Source: an uncultured Parafilimonas sp.
Lineage (GTDB): Bacteria > Bacteroidota > Bacteroidia > Chitinophagales > Chitinophagaceae
Assembly: GCA_903882935.1 (NCBI GenBank)
Contig: CAIRZB010000040.1
Location: 1 to 45,604 of the forward strand
Reading direction: 5' to 3'
DNA: 45,604 nucleotides
The notes under the pieces: model-generated
Databases searched by the model: none
Told to the model about the DNA's origin: nothing
The model's input: the letters and a program-made list of their open reading frames with translations, nothing else
Program-made: the position numbers and the translations under genes
Shown: positions 34,282 to 43,136 of the stretch, in pieces
Layout of the letters: each line of letters begins with the position of its first letter
How positions within the stretch are numbered: the stretch's first letter is position 1

Positions 34282-35670
34282 ATGAAATTGTGGCAAAAAA
34301 ATATAGCCTCGCTAAAGGAAGTAGAAAAATTCACGGTTGGCAAAGACCAAGAATTTGACCTTCTGCTGGCACCGTACGATATACAGGGCAACATAGCCCA
34401 CGCAAAAATGCTGGCAACTGTTGGGCTACTGACAACCGACGAAGCCGACGCTTTGGTAACCGAGCTGCGAGAAATTTTTAAAACAACACAGTCTTCTACC
34501 CCTCCATTAGTCCACAAGGACTCCTTTGGAGGGGATGGGGGCGCAACCTTACGCTTCACCATCGATGCCGGCATTGAAGACGTACACTCCCAAGTAGAAT
34601 ACCTGCTGACCAAAAAACTGGGCGACACCGGTAAAAAAATACACTCAGCGCGCAGCCGCAACGACCAAGTGCTGGTAGATATTAAACTCTTCCTGCGGGC
34701 TGAACTGGAGAAAACTGTAACGGCCATCCAGGCATTCCAGCACCTATTACTTGAGCAAAGCGAAAAATTTAAACAATACTTGCTGCCGGGATATACCCAT
34801 TTGCAGCTGGCCATGCCATCCTCCTTCGGGTTATGGTTTGGTGCCTATGCAGAGAGCTTGGTAGACGATACCATAACCATTAAGGCAGCTTACGATGTGG
34901 TTAACAAAAACCCTTTGGGTTCGGCCGCAGGGTATGGCTCATCCTTCCCCATCAACCGTACGCTTACCACCCATTTGTTGGGTTTTGCCAACTTAAACCA
35001 CAACGTGGTATATGCGCAAATGGGCCGCGGCAAGGCAGAACGGATAGTGGCATCAGCGTTGGCAAACGTGGCCGACACATTGGCCAAGTTAAGCATGGAT
35101 GCCTGCTTGTTTTTAAACCAAAATTTTGGGTTTGTAAGCTTTCCGCCTGAGCTTACCACGGGTAGCAGCATAATGCCGCACAAAAAAAACCCCGACGTGT
35201 TTGAGCTGATACGCAGCCATTGCAACCGCATAAAGGCACTGCCCAACGAAATAAGTATGATGACCACCAACTTGCCCAGCGGTTACCACCGCGATTTGCA
35301 GTTGTTGAAGGAGCATCTTTTTCCTGCTTTTGACACCCTGCGCACCTGCATGGATATGGCCGCGCTGATGTTGACCCACATGGAGGTGAACAAGGATATA
35401 CTGGCGGATGAAAAATATAAATACCTGTTTAGCGTGGAGGAAGTAAATAAGCTGGTACTGCAAGGCCTGCCCTTTAGGGATGCCTACAAAAAAGTGGGTA
35501 TGGACATTGAAAATGGCAGCTACACGTACACAACCAATGTACAGCATGTGCACGAGGGCAGTATAGGCAACCTGCACAATACCGAAATACAGGCCATGAT
35601 GGCAAGCGTGGTTGACAGCTTTGCATTTGAGGGGTACCATACTGCCATTGCTTCGCTGTTGGGCGAATAA
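34282..35670 (+). CDS. argH: Argininosuccinate lyase with a repeat-derived insertion
   Basis: A 462-residue member of the fumarase/aspartase superfamily cleaving argininosuccinate to arginine and fumarate. Signatures are EDVHSQVEYLLTKKLGD, HSARSRNDQV, LPGYTHLQLAMPSSFG, NPLGSAAGYGSSFPI and the catalytic flexible loop TGSSIMPHKKNPDVFEL. A palindromic element adds STPPLVHKDSFGGDGG between TTQS and ATLRFTIDAGIEDVHS, close to the N-terminal domain and far in sequence from the active loop. It is the last arginine gene in the cluster. Confidence 0.95.
   Translation: MKLWQKNIASLKEVEKFTVGKDQEFDLLLAPYDIQGNIAHAKMLATVGLLTTDEADALVTELREIFKTTQSSTPPLVHKDSFGGDGGATLRFTIDAGIEDVHSQVEYLLTKKLGDTGKKIHSARSRNDQVLVDIKLFLRAELEKTVTAIQAFQHLLLEQSEKFKQYLLPGYTHLQLAMPSSFGLWFGAYAESLVDDTITIKAAYDVVNKNPLGSAAGYGSSFPINRTLTTHLLGFANLNHNVVYAQMGRGKAERIVASALANVADTLAKLSMDACLFLNQNFGFVSFPPELTTGSSIMPHKKNPDVFELIRSHCNRIKALPNEISMMTTNLPSGYHRDLQLLKEHLFPAFDTLRTCMDMAALMLTHMEVNKDILADEKYKYLFSVEEVNKLVLQGLPFRDAYKKVGMDIENGSYTYTTNVQHVHEGSIGNLHNTEIQAMMASVVDSFAFEGYHTAIASLLGE
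34499..34542 (+). repeat. Palindromic element copy 8, in frame in argH
   Basis: CCCCTCCA (34499-34506) pairs perfectly with TGGAGGGG (34527-34534) around an inner AGTCC-acaa-GGACT hairpin, followed by AT and GGGGGC. It is the cleanest copy and encodes TPPLVHKDSFGGDGG in the same frame as the argC copy. Confidence 0.85.
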
Positions 35671-35854
35671 AAAAACGTATTATGTTCCTTAGGTTTGATA
35701 CCATGGAGTTATGGAACAAAATAGCTGGAGAAACAATTTGGATTAAGCTAAGAAATTAGATGCAGTGGAGAAATTTGGCAGGAATAGGGGAGACAATTGT
35801 ACCCAACCGGCAAAAACCGGTTGCTCACCCCTTGGGGGATGGTAAAATGGGTGG
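35671..35854 (+). other. Intergenic region after argH with a hairpin and a possible argH-start remnant
   Basis: AACCGG-caaaaac-CCGGTT-like hairpin at 35805-35822 and CCCCTTGGGGGATGG at 35828-35842, which weakly resembles the palindromic family. At 35703 a short reading MELWNKIAG, with VEKF 20 codons later in another frame, resembles the argH N-terminus (MKLWQKNIAS...VEKF) and may be a decayed copy. Confidence 0.35.
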
Positions 35855-36340
35855 CTAGTTTACCGCTTTATCCGCGCAGCTGCTGCTGGCAAATGCCTCG
35901 GGTTTGGCCTTAAAAGCAAAGCCCATGCCCAAAATGTAACCCATGGCCTCGCGCAAAGCGTCGTTGCTTTTAAATTGCGGGTTGGTGTTAATGTCGGCAT
36001 GCACTTCCATATCAACATCATACTGTATAAACAGGTTGCAAAGCTCGTAAGCAATTTCAATGCTTTTGGCTACTTCAACCAGCATACGCTCTTTAATGTT
36101 GTACTTCTGCCGGGTTTTTTCGTTGTGTATGTACATAAACCCACCGTTGTGCTCCCGCAAAAAAACTATCACGGTGGCAAATTCGGTTTCCGCACCCTTC
36201 ACTTGGCTGTCGGTGCCAATACATACCTTAAGCCGCACCCCTTTTTCCGTTTCTCGCTTAATGGCATCCTCTACCGCATCTTTAATAGGCAGGTAGATGG
36301 TTTCTCCGTTGAATTTTCTCCATCGCATGTCAAATAACAT
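35855..36340 (-). CDS. YkuK-like RNase H-fold protein (DUF458)
   Basis: A 161-residue protein of the YkuK/DUF458 family, predicted to have an RNase H-like fold. Characteristic segments are VRLKVCIGTDSQVKG (first acidic residue in GTDSQ), FATVIVFLREHNGGFMYIHNE, ERMLVEVAKSIEIAYEL (Glu) and VDMEVHADINTNPQFKSN (Asp), followed by GMGFAFKAKPEAFASSSCADK. The pattern D...E...D suits a metal-dependent nuclease, but no substrate is established. The start at 36340 could also be the internal Met five codons later. Confidence 0.85.
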   Translation of the reverse strand: MLFDMRWRKFNGETIYLPIKDAVEDAIKRETEKGVRLKVCIGTDSQVKGAETEFATVIVFLREHNGGFMYIHNEKTRQKYNIKERMLVEVAKSIEIAYELCNLFIQYDVDMEVHADINTNPQFKSNDALREAMGYILGMGFAFKAKPEAFASSSCADKAVN

Positions 36341-36509
36341 TTTAGGGTAAGTTACTTACTATCAGTGTACGCATCAAAAAAAATAGTTACCATTTTATTA
36401 ACTATTCCATGTTGCCGCCGCACACCCAAATAAACCCATCCATACAAATGATTACCCCGTACGTTTCAATGCGGTGTATCTTCGCATTTCTTTCCAACTA
36501 CTTACGCGC

Positions 36510-37412
36510 ATGATGCTAAGAAAAATTATAAGGTTTACCCTAAGGCTCGTCCTCATCACGGTGGTCCTTTTCTTAGTTTTTTTACTTATTGCCGACCGTT
36601 ATGTACAGTTTAGGATGGATGATGATGAACTTCAGCAATACTTTACCGCCAAGCATGTGCCTTTGCACATAGGGCATTACAAAACATTTGGCAGAACGAT
36701 GCGGTATGCGTGGACGGGTACCGACACGTCGGCCACCTTGCTGTTTATACACGGCGCGCCCGGTTCATTAAGCTACTACCGGGATTATTTGGCCGATAGC
36801 CAGTTGCTTACAAAAGCCACGATGTTTTCGGTTGACAGGCCAGGCTACGGCTACTCGGGCCTTGCAGAAACAGTACCCTATATTGAGCAGCAGGCGCGTA
36901 TGATAAGCCCTATTATTGACAGCCTGCACAAACTGCACCACCCGGTTATAATTGTTGCCGCGTCGTACGGCACGGCCATTGCTTGCCGCATTGCCATGGA
37001 TAACCCGAAATTGGTTGACGGGCTGGTGTTGATTGGCCCCGCCCTTGCACCCGGTGAGGAAAAAACGCTTTGGTTCACCCCTGCCATTGAACACCCCATT
37101 TTAAATTGGGGTGTGCCACGGGTGTTACGCCCGGCCAATACCGAGAAGCTACACCATAAAGAAGAATTGGAAATGTTGCTGCCGTTGTGGCCCAAAATAC
37201 ATGTACCGGTTATTTACATGCAGGGTGCAAACGACGGGCTGATATATACCACCAACCTCGACTTTGCAAAAAAGCAGTTGGTAAATGTGCCGTATTTAGA
37301 AACCAACCTAGTACCCGGCAGGGGGCATTTGTTAGTGCGGCCTGAAAGAAAACTGATAACGCAAAAAATCATCAAAATGCTTGGGCTGGTGAGGCAATAC
37401 CCGGTTAAATAG
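36510..37412 (+). CDS. Alpha/beta hydrolase, membrane-anchored
   Basis: A 300-residue alpha/beta hydrolase preceded by an N-terminal membrane helix (LRLVLITVVLFLVFLLIA). The oxyanion region is LLFIHGAPGSLSYYRDYL and the nucleophile elbow VAASYGTAIACRIA, with Ser in A-S-Y-G. Asp is likely in VIYMQGANDGLIY and the His in LVPGRGHLLVRPE. No substrate can be inferred. ATG 36510 (MMLRKIIRF) is chosen over 36474, whose 12 extra residues lack family resemblance. TATCTTCG at 36477-36484 could be a weak -7 box. Confidence 0.82.
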   Translation: MMLRKIIRFTLRLVLITVVLFLVFLLIADRYVQFRMDDDELQQYFTAKHVPLHIGHYKTFGRTMRYAWTGTDTSATLLFIHGAPGSLSYYRDYLADSQLLTKATMFSVDRPGYGYSGLAETVPYIEQQARMISPIIDSLHKLHHPVIIVAASYGTAIACRIAMDNPKLVDGLVLIGPALAPGEEKTLWFTPAIEHPILNWGVPRVLRPANTEKLHHKEELEMLLPLWPKIHVPVIYMQGANDGLIYTTNLDFAKKQLVNVPYLETNLVPGRGHLLVRPERKLITQKIIKMLGLVRQYPVK

Positions 37413-37429
37413 TCCCAGCCCTATTGTTG

Positions 37430-38011
37430 TTATTGTACGGCTTTTACCTCACTCAACACTTCTTCACTCATTGGTGAAACACCGGGGCCAAAAAAGGCCA
37501 ACAATACACCATCCTCATCAACCAGGTATTTGCAAAAGTTCCAGTTGGGCTGCTGCTCATTCCAACCATTCTTACTTTTATCAGTTAGCCAGTCGAACAC
37601 TGGGTTTTGCTCCGCATTTCTTACTACGCCGCTTTTCTTCATCAACGGGAAAGTTACCCCGAAATTAACTTTGCAAAACTGGGCAATTTGCTCATCGCTG
37701 CCCTGCTCCTGCGCACCAAAATCGTTGGCGGGGAATGCAATCACCGCCAAGGTACCTTGATGGGCTTGGTGCAGCTTTTCCAGTTCATCGTATTGCGGGG
37801 TGTAGCCGCAGGCACTGGCTGTGTTTACCAGCAGCACTTTTTTACCTTTCAATGTTTCAAAGTCAAAGTCGCCGCCGTTGTTTTTCACTGCATGCAGACT
37901 GTAAAACGGTACCGCCGGTGCCACTTTGCTTGTATTTACTATCATAGATGCGCCTTTTTTATTTTTTGAAAATTTCATCAATAACCTATACACTAATCGT
38001 CTAATGCCCAT
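37430..38011 (-). CDS. Glutathione peroxidase-type thiol peroxidase
   Basis: A 193-residue GPx-family peroxidase. The peroxidatic cysteine Cys68 lies in KVLLVNTASACGYTPQYDEL, where some animal enzymes have selenocysteine. The Gln/Trp/Asn partners are in FPANDFGAQEQGS and QPNWNFCKYLVDEDG. A later Cys (FCKVNF) may be the resolving residue, making it thioredoxin-dependent as in most bacterial members. The open frame starts at 38152, but Met at 38011 (MGIRRLVYRLLMKF) begins the short basic/hydrophobic N-terminus found in related proteins. A TACCTTTA box on the minus strand (38068-38061) is a plausible -7 element. Confidence 0.9.
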   Translation of the reverse strand: MGIRRLVYRLLMKFSKNKKGASMIVNTSKVAPAVPFYSLHAVKNNGGDFDFETLKGKKVLLVNTASACGYTPQYDELEKLHQAHQGTLAVIAFPANDFGAQEQGSDEQIAQFCKVNFGVTFPLMKKSGVVRNAEQNPVFDWLTDKSKNGWNEQQPNWNFCKYLVDEDGVLLAFFGPGVSPMSEEVLSEVKAVQ

Positions 38012-38248
38012 AACAATGCTTTGCACAAAAACACCTAAAAGCCAAAAAAGTTGTTGGGTATAAAGGTAAGGTTGCGGAGGGTTAAAAGGTATAATGTTTT
38101 TTACTAAGCATGGCTGTGTTGTAAACCAGTGGGCCGTTGGCCTTGTTGGCAACCAAGTTTCTGGTTATGTGTAGCAGCAAACAAACGTTATAATATTTAC
38201 GGTTATACGCAATAATTTACCCAAACAATTTTGGGGCTCTGCCAATAC

Positions 38249-38279
38249 TTGTTTAAATAAAGTGTAATACCTACATTTA
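38249..38279 (+). promoter_or_regulatory. Candidate promoter of the GH95 gene
   Basis: TTG at 38249-38251 and TACATTTA at 38272-38279, 20 bases apart, nearly match the Bacteroidota consensus. The ATG follows at 38284, so the leader would be very short. Confidence 0.45.
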
Positions 38280-38283
38280 TTGC

Positions 38284-40740
38284 ATGAAAAAGCGATTGTT
38301 TCTCCTCGCCGGGTTAGCGGCTGCCAGCCTGTTATCATCCGCCCAAAACCAGTTAAAACTTTGGTACAAACAGCCTGCCGCGGTTTGGACGGAGGCCCTG
38401 CCAGTTGGCAACGGACGTTTGGGTGCCATGGTGTTTGGCGGCGTACACGATGAGTTGTTGCAATTAAACGAAGCCACCCTATGGAGCGGCGGCCCCGTAA
38501 AAACCAATGTAAACCCCGAGGCAAAAGGGTTTTTGCCAAAAGTGCGTGAAGCATTGTTTAAAGGCGATTATGCCGCCGCGGAACAACTTGACAAACATCT
38601 GCAAGGCTTATATTCGCAAAGTTTTTTGCCCTTGGGCGACTTGCGCATACACCAAGTGCTGCCGAAAAGCGAAACCACGGCCTACTACCGCGACCTAAAT
38701 ATTGCGAATGCGGTGGCCACCACAAAATTTACCATTGGCGGTGTTGAATACACGCGTGAGGTGTTTGCCTCTGCCCCGGCACAAGTAATTGTTATAAAGC
38801 TGCACAGCAGCAAGCCAAACATGCTTACTGCTGATGTGCAAACAGGCAGCTTATTGCGGTTTACCAACCAATCTATTAGCAATACAGAGATTGTATTGAA
38901 AGGCAAAGCCCCCACCCAAGACGACCCAAACTATTTTAACGAGCATAAAGAACCCGTGGTGTACGAAGACCCCACCGGTTGCAACGGCATGCGCTTTGAA
39001 CTGTTGGTAAAAGCTGTTAATAAAGATGGCAAGGTAACGACCGACACCGCAGGCATACATATTAAGGATGCCACCGATGTGTTGCTATTACTTTCTGCGG
39101 CTACCAGTTTTAACGGTTTTGACAAATGCCCCGATACGGACGGCAAGGATGAAAACCAGCTGGCCACCAATTATCTTTCCCAGGCATTGGGCAAAACATA
39201 CAATCAATTGTTCGCAAGCCACCTAGCGGATTTTCACGAGTATTTTAACCGCATGTCGTTTACCTTAAATAACAACAAGAGCAGCAAAGCTGATTTGCCG
39301 TTGGATGAAAGGCTGCTATCTTACACCAAGGGCGGTGATGATGACGGGCTGGAAGCACTGTATTTTCAGTTTGGCCGCTACTTGCTTATCTCCTCGTCCC
39401 GCACGCCAAACGCACCGGCCAACTTGCAAGGCATTTGGAACAACGAACTACGGCCACCTTGGAGCAGTAATTACACTATTAATATAAACGCCCAAATGAA
39501 TTACTGGCTGGCGGAAGACTGTAACCTGAGCGAAATGCAAAAGCCGTTGATTGATTTGGTGAAGAATATTGCGGTGAACGGCTACACCACCTCCAAAGAG
39601 TTTTATGGCACCAATGGCTGGGTGGCACACCATAACTCAGATATTTGGGGGCTATCCAACCCGGTGGGCGACATTGGCAAAGGCGACCCCCGCTGGGCCA
39701 ATTGGGCCATGGGCGAAAGCTGGCTGTGCAACAATATTTGGCAGCATTACCAATTTACGAGCGATAAGCAGTTTTTGCAATCAACCGCTTACCCACTTAT
39801 GAAGGGCGCAGGTCAGTTTTTACTGTCGTGGCTGGTAACTGACAGCAGCGGCTACCTGGTTACGGCACCCAGCATGTCGCCCGAGAACGATTATTATTAC
39901 GATGGCAACAAGCAGGGCAGCGTATCCATAGCCACAACGATGGATATGGGCATTGTGCGTGAGCTGTTTACCAACTTGATTGAGGCATCTAAGATATTGG
40001 GCGTTGACCCGCTGTTCCGCGACACCTTGGTAAAGGCAAGCGAAAAACTGTACCCCTTCCAGGTAGGCAAAAAAGGCAATTTGCAGGAATGGTTTAAGGA
40101 TTTTGAGGATGTAGACCCCCACCATAGGCATACCTCGCATTTGTATGCGTTGCACCCTGCCAACCTAATTACGCCCATCGGAACACCGGCACTGGCTGCC
40201 GCCGCCAAGCGTACATTGGAGATGCGGGGTGACGACGGCACCGGCTGGAGCTTGGCTTGGAAAGTAAATTTTTGGGCCCGCCTGTTAGACGGCGACCATG
40301 CGTATAAATTATTCCGTAACTTATTTAGGCTAACGCAGGAGAAAGGGTATAACTACAGCCACGGCGGTGCTTACCCCAACCTGTTTGATGCACACCCGCC
40401 TTTTCAGATTGACGGCAATTTTGGTGGCGCAGCCGGCGTGGCCGAAATGTTGTTGCAAAGCCAGAATAATGAACTGCATTTGCTGCCAGCCATACCCGCC
40501 AAATGGGCCAGTGGCCAAGTAAACGGCCTACGTGCAAGGGGTGGTTTTGAGGTAGATATTAAATGGGCTGGCGGCCAACTGCAACATACCACCCTTGTTT
40601 CGTTAAACGGCAACCCTGTTACGCTGCGTACAGGCGTACCTGTAAAGGTTAATGGTAAGGTTTCAGAAAAATCGGTTATTGGGTATACCATTTCTTTCAA
40701 AACGGAGAAGGGGAAAAAGTATGAGGTTGTGCCGCAATAA
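38284..40740 (+). CDS. GH95 alpha-L-fucosidase, secreted
   Basis: An 818-residue glycoside hydrolase of family 95, an inverting alpha-1,2-L-fucosidase family. The signal peptide is [20 protein letters not shown]. The N-terminal beta domain starts [20 protein letters not shown], as in all GH95. Catalytic equivalents of Asn421, Asn423, Glu566 and Asp766 of the Bifidobacterium bifidum enzyme appear as Asn400 and Asn402 ([11 protein letters not shown]), Glu534 ([11 protein letters not shown]) and Asp710 (FQIDGNFGG). [16 protein letters not shown] and [20 protein letters not shown] are also typical. Some GH95 members act on alpha-L-galactose, so the exact sugar is open. It is not in a PUL: no SusCD pair is adjacent. 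Confidence 0.93.
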   Translation: MKKRLFLLAGLAAASLLSSAQNQLKLWYKQPAAVWTEALPVGNGRLGAMVFGGVHDELLQLNEATLWSGGPVKTNVNPEAKGFLPKVREALFKGDYAAAEQLDKHLQGLYSQSFLPLGDLRIHQVLPKSETTAYYRDLNIANAVATTKFTIGGVEYTREVFASAPAQVIVIKLHSSKPNMLTADVQTGSLLRFTNQSISNTEIVLKGKAPTQDDPNYFNEHKEPVVYEDPTGCNGMRFELLVKAVNKDGKVTTDTAGIHIKDATDVLLLLSAATSFNGFDKCPDTDGKDENQLATNYLSQALGKTYNQLFASHLADFHEYFNRMSFTLNNNKSSKADLPLDERLLSYTKGGDDDGLEALYFQFGRYLLISSSRTPNAPANLQGIWNNELRPPWSSNYTININAQMNYWLAEDCNLSEMQKPLIDLVKNIAVNGYTTSKEFYGTNGWVAHHNSDIWGLSNPVGDIGKGDPRWANWAMGESWLCNNIWQHYQFTSDKQFLQSTAYPLMKGAGQFLLSWLVTDSSGYLVTAPSMSPENDYYYDGNKQGSVSIATTMDMGIVRELFTNLIEASKILGVDPLFRDTLVKASEKLYPFQVGKKGNLQEWFKDFEDVDPHHRHTSHLYALHPANLITPIGTPALAAAAKRTLEMRGDDGTGWSLAWKVNFWARLLDGDHAYKLFRNLFRLTQEKGYNYSHGGAYPNLFDAHPPFQIDGNFGGAAGVAEMLLQSQNNELHLLPAIPAKWASGQVNGLRARGGFEVDIKWAGGQLQHTTLVSLNGNPVTLRTGVPVKVNGKVSEKSVIGYTISFKTEKGKKYEVVPQ

Positions 40741-40784
40741 AAATGTTGTGGCCTTTTTGCAGTAGGCACCCTTGCATTTGCAGA

Positions 40785-41057
40785 TTATATACCTGCCAAC
40801 AGTACCTGCCACGCGTCTTGTATTTTTTGTTGGGCCAAAAGGGCTTTGGCGTGTATATGCAGCTCCTTCTCCATCTCGTCGGGGCTGATGGAATAGTACT
40901 GTATAATATTTTTCAACACATCGTCTTTGTAACTGGGGTTAATGGTTGGCATTTCAGCCAAACTGGCCAGCAGATTTTTGTCGTTGTCGCTTAAAATAGT
41001 ACTGCCATTTATGCTGGGTGGTAGGGCAAGCGTGGTAGTATAATTGTTTTCGGCCAT
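40785..41057 (-). CDS. Small hypothetical protein downstream of the nonulosonic acid operon
   Basis: A 90-residue acidic, probably helical cytoplasmic protein (SDNDKNLLASLAEMPTINP, then MEKELHIHAKALLAQQKIQD). No family recognised. It follows neuA on the minus strand by 119 bases and converges on GH95 with a 44-base gap. Confidence 0.6.
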   Translation of the reverse strand: MAENNYTTTLALPPSINGSTILSDNDKNLLASLAEMPTINPSYKDDVLKNIIQYYSISPDEMEKELHIHAKALLAQQKIQDAWQVLLAGI

Positions 41058-41176
41058 GGCTAAGTTTTTTGTAAGTTGTCACACAACTAAGTGGTTTGGG
41101 CAGTTTCGTTGCCCCGGCATTTTTAAAATTCCACGGTGTTTTTGCCCGCTGCAATGGCGGATGCCGCTTTACTTAC

Positions 41177-41884
41177 CTATGAAATTTCATTTGCGTTTTG
41201 CCCCAATATCGCTTGTGCCAATAACATATCGCGCGGCTCATCAATGTTTAAATGGTATTTTTTATCCATCACATAGGCAAGCGAAGGTGAAACCATTACC
41301 TTTTTTTTGCTTAACAGGGCATTGCGGGTAGTAATGTAAATGGACCCGTTGCGCAGGTAAACCGGCGTTAGTTGCTGCCTATTAAGGTCTTCGTTCTCGG
41401 GCTGCAGGGAGTGCATGCACCCAACACCATCCACAGTATACATGCGCGCCGGGTGGGGCTCTGTTGTTTTTACAACGCTAATCACACATTCAAACCCCGG
41501 TGTATGGTTGTTTAAAAGCTGTATCGCTTCCTGTATATGCCAAGTTTCGCGCAGGGGGGCAGTGGCCTGCAATATCATCACAGCATCGTATTGCTTGCCA
41601 AATTTTTGTTCGGCAAAATGCAGCACTTCAATAATGGTCAATACCACCGGCGAGGTATCGGTCGCAAGCGAAGCATCCCTTTTGTGTATATGCACGTTAA
41701 AGTTGGCTGCATAGTCCCAAATGGCTTCGTCGTCGGTTGAAATTACTATATCCTCCAGCACACCACACTGTAGGGCTTTATCAATGGTGTAACCAATCAA
41801 CGGCTTGCCTGCAATCAATTGGTTGTTTTTGCCGGGTACCCCTTTTGAGCCTTTGCGTGCCGGTATTATGCCCAAAATTTGCAT
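41177..41884 (-). CDS. neuA: Acylneuraminate (nonulosonate) cytidylyltransferase
   Basis: A 235-residue CMP-sugar synthetase activating a nonulosonic acid with CTP. The nucleotide-binding IIPARKGSKGVPGKN and IVISTDDEAIWDYA are at the N-terminus, ILQATAPLRETWHIQEAI in the middle, and LRNGSIYIT and YVMDKKYHLNIDEPRDM at the end, all characteristic of NeuA/LegF/PseF. It starts three bases after the neuC stop, so the three genes form an operon. Which sugar is activated (sialic, legionaminic or another) cannot be decided from the sequence alone. Confidence 0.9.
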   Translation of the reverse strand: MQILGIIPARKGSKGVPGKNNQLIAGKPLIGYTIDKALQCGVLEDIVISTDDEAIWDYAANFNVHIHKRDASLATDTSPVVLTIIEVLHFAEQKFGKQYDAVMILQATAPLRETWHIQEAIQLLNNHTPGFECVISVVKTTEPHPARMYTVDGVGCMHSLQPENEDLNRQQLTPVYLRNGSIYITTRNALLSKKKVMVSPSLAYVMDKKYHLNIDEPRDMLLAQAILGQNANEIS

Positions 41885-41887
41885 ACG

Positions 41888-43045
41888 TTAAAAGTTGATT
41901 TTTTTGTGGTAACGCAACGTAATGGTATCCAATATGTCTGCCATTTTTTTGCCAGCATCGCCACCGCCATACACAAAAGAATGGGAAGGCTTTTTGCCAC
42001 TTAACCAATGGTTTATCGCCCCCAGTATCTCGTCTTTTTGTGGTGCAACGTCAACTACATTGTCGCCCCTGTCCCTACCCTCTTGCCTTGAGCCGATATT
42101 AACCACCGGCACACCAAGGAAGGAACATTCCCGTATACCCACACTTGAGTTGCCTATTAAACATTTGGAGTTATGCAGTAGTTCCAAAAAGTCTTCGGGG
42201 CTCATATTCTTAAAAAAGTGGATATTGGGTATAAAGTTTTTTTCACGGTACGCCCTTATCCCTTTCGAAATTCCGTCGGCACCTGCGTCTACGTTAGGCC
42301 AAAACCACAGGGCTGGCATATTGGTGTCTTTTACCGCCTCCAGCGTTTGCATAATCTGGGCACGGCTGGCCTCATACTCAGTGGTAACTGGGTGCTGCAT
42401 CACCACCAAATAGCCTTTGCTAATGTCTGGCGTTTCGCCTACGCCGCCGTACTTTTTATAGGGGTCAAAGGATAGGCCGTTGGCTTGTAGCGTGCCAGCG
42501 GCAAGGTCGATGGAAGGGCAGCCAGTGTTAAACACATACTCAGGGTCTTCTCCCAAGCGTATAACCCTGGCCTTCGCATTTTCGCTGGCTACAAAATGTA
42601 TGTCGGCCAGTTTGGTATTTGCGTGGCGCACTTTTTCGTCAATATTACCGGTAATTTCACCGCCCTGCACGTGTACCAAGGGTATATTTTGGTAGGCCGC
42701 CGCAATTGAAACCGAGATTGTTTCAAACCGGTCGGCAATCACCAACACTATATCGGGTTTAAGGTTGTATAAGGTGTTTGCCAATTCAAGCAACCCTATG
42801 CCGGTTGTTTTTGCCATTGCCATCGGGTTTTCCCCCTCTAATACCATGTATACTTTTCCGTTGGCCGTAAAACCGTCTTTTTCTATGGTATGCTCTATGC
42901 TTCCGTAACGGTCAAGCAATGCAGACCCTGCCAAAACAAGCTGTAATTCAAGGCCGGGGTGTTCTTTTATTGCCTGCATGGCTGTTTTAATCCTGCTGTA
43001 ACTGGGCCGTGCTGTAATAACCACACAAACTTTTCTTTTGCGCAT
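41888..43045 (-). CDS. neuC: UDP-N-acetylglucosamine 2-epimerase, hydrolysing type
   Basis: A 385-residue GT-B-fold enzyme releasing a 2-epimerised N-acetyl sugar from its UDP form. Family features are RKRKVCVVITARPSYSRIKT at the start, GDRFET-like ADRFETISVSIAAAYQN, HVQGGEITGNIDEKVRHANTKLADIHF, MQHPVTTEYEASRAQI and NSSVGIRECSFLGVPVVNIGSRQEGR. The hydrolysing subgroup is indicated by GNIDEKVRHA and by operon context with neuB and neuA. The substrate may be UDP-GlcNAc (sialic acid) or UDP-di-N-acetylbacillosamine (legionaminic acid). Confidence 0.92.
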   Translation of the reverse strand: MRKRKVCVVITARPSYSRIKTAMQAIKEHPGLELQLVLAGSALLDRYGSIEHTIEKDGFTANGKVYMVLEGENPMAMAKTTGIGLLELANTLYNLKPDIVLVIADRFETISVSIAAAYQNIPLVHVQGGEITGNIDEKVRHANTKLADIHFVASENAKARVIRLGEDPEYVFNTGCPSIDLAAGTLQANGLSFDPYKKYGGVGETPDISKGYLVVMQHPVTTEYEASRAQIMQTLEAVKDTNMPALWFWPNVDAGADGISKGIRAYREKNFIPNIHFFKNMSPEDFLELLHNSKCLIGNSSVGIRECSFLGVPVVNIGSRQEGRDRGDNVVDVAPQKDEILGAINHWLSGKKPSHSFVYGGGDAGKKMADILDTITLRYHKKINF

Positions 43046-43136
43046 GGTTGTTTTTTAATTTATAGGTTGATCGAGGCAATGCACTATGTAGCTTTCAACT
43101 GCATCATCGTACGGTTAGGTTAGCCACTTGTAATTT

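Noticed and set aside
35828-35842. A ninth copy of the palindromic element
   Set aside because: CCCCTTGGGGGATGG shares the C-run/G-run plan but lacks the second G-run and is too short to assign.
40785-41057. Fourth gene of the nonulosonic acid operon
   Set aside because: It follows neuA on the same strand but after 119 bases and with no recognisable sugar-related motif, so no functional link is claimed.
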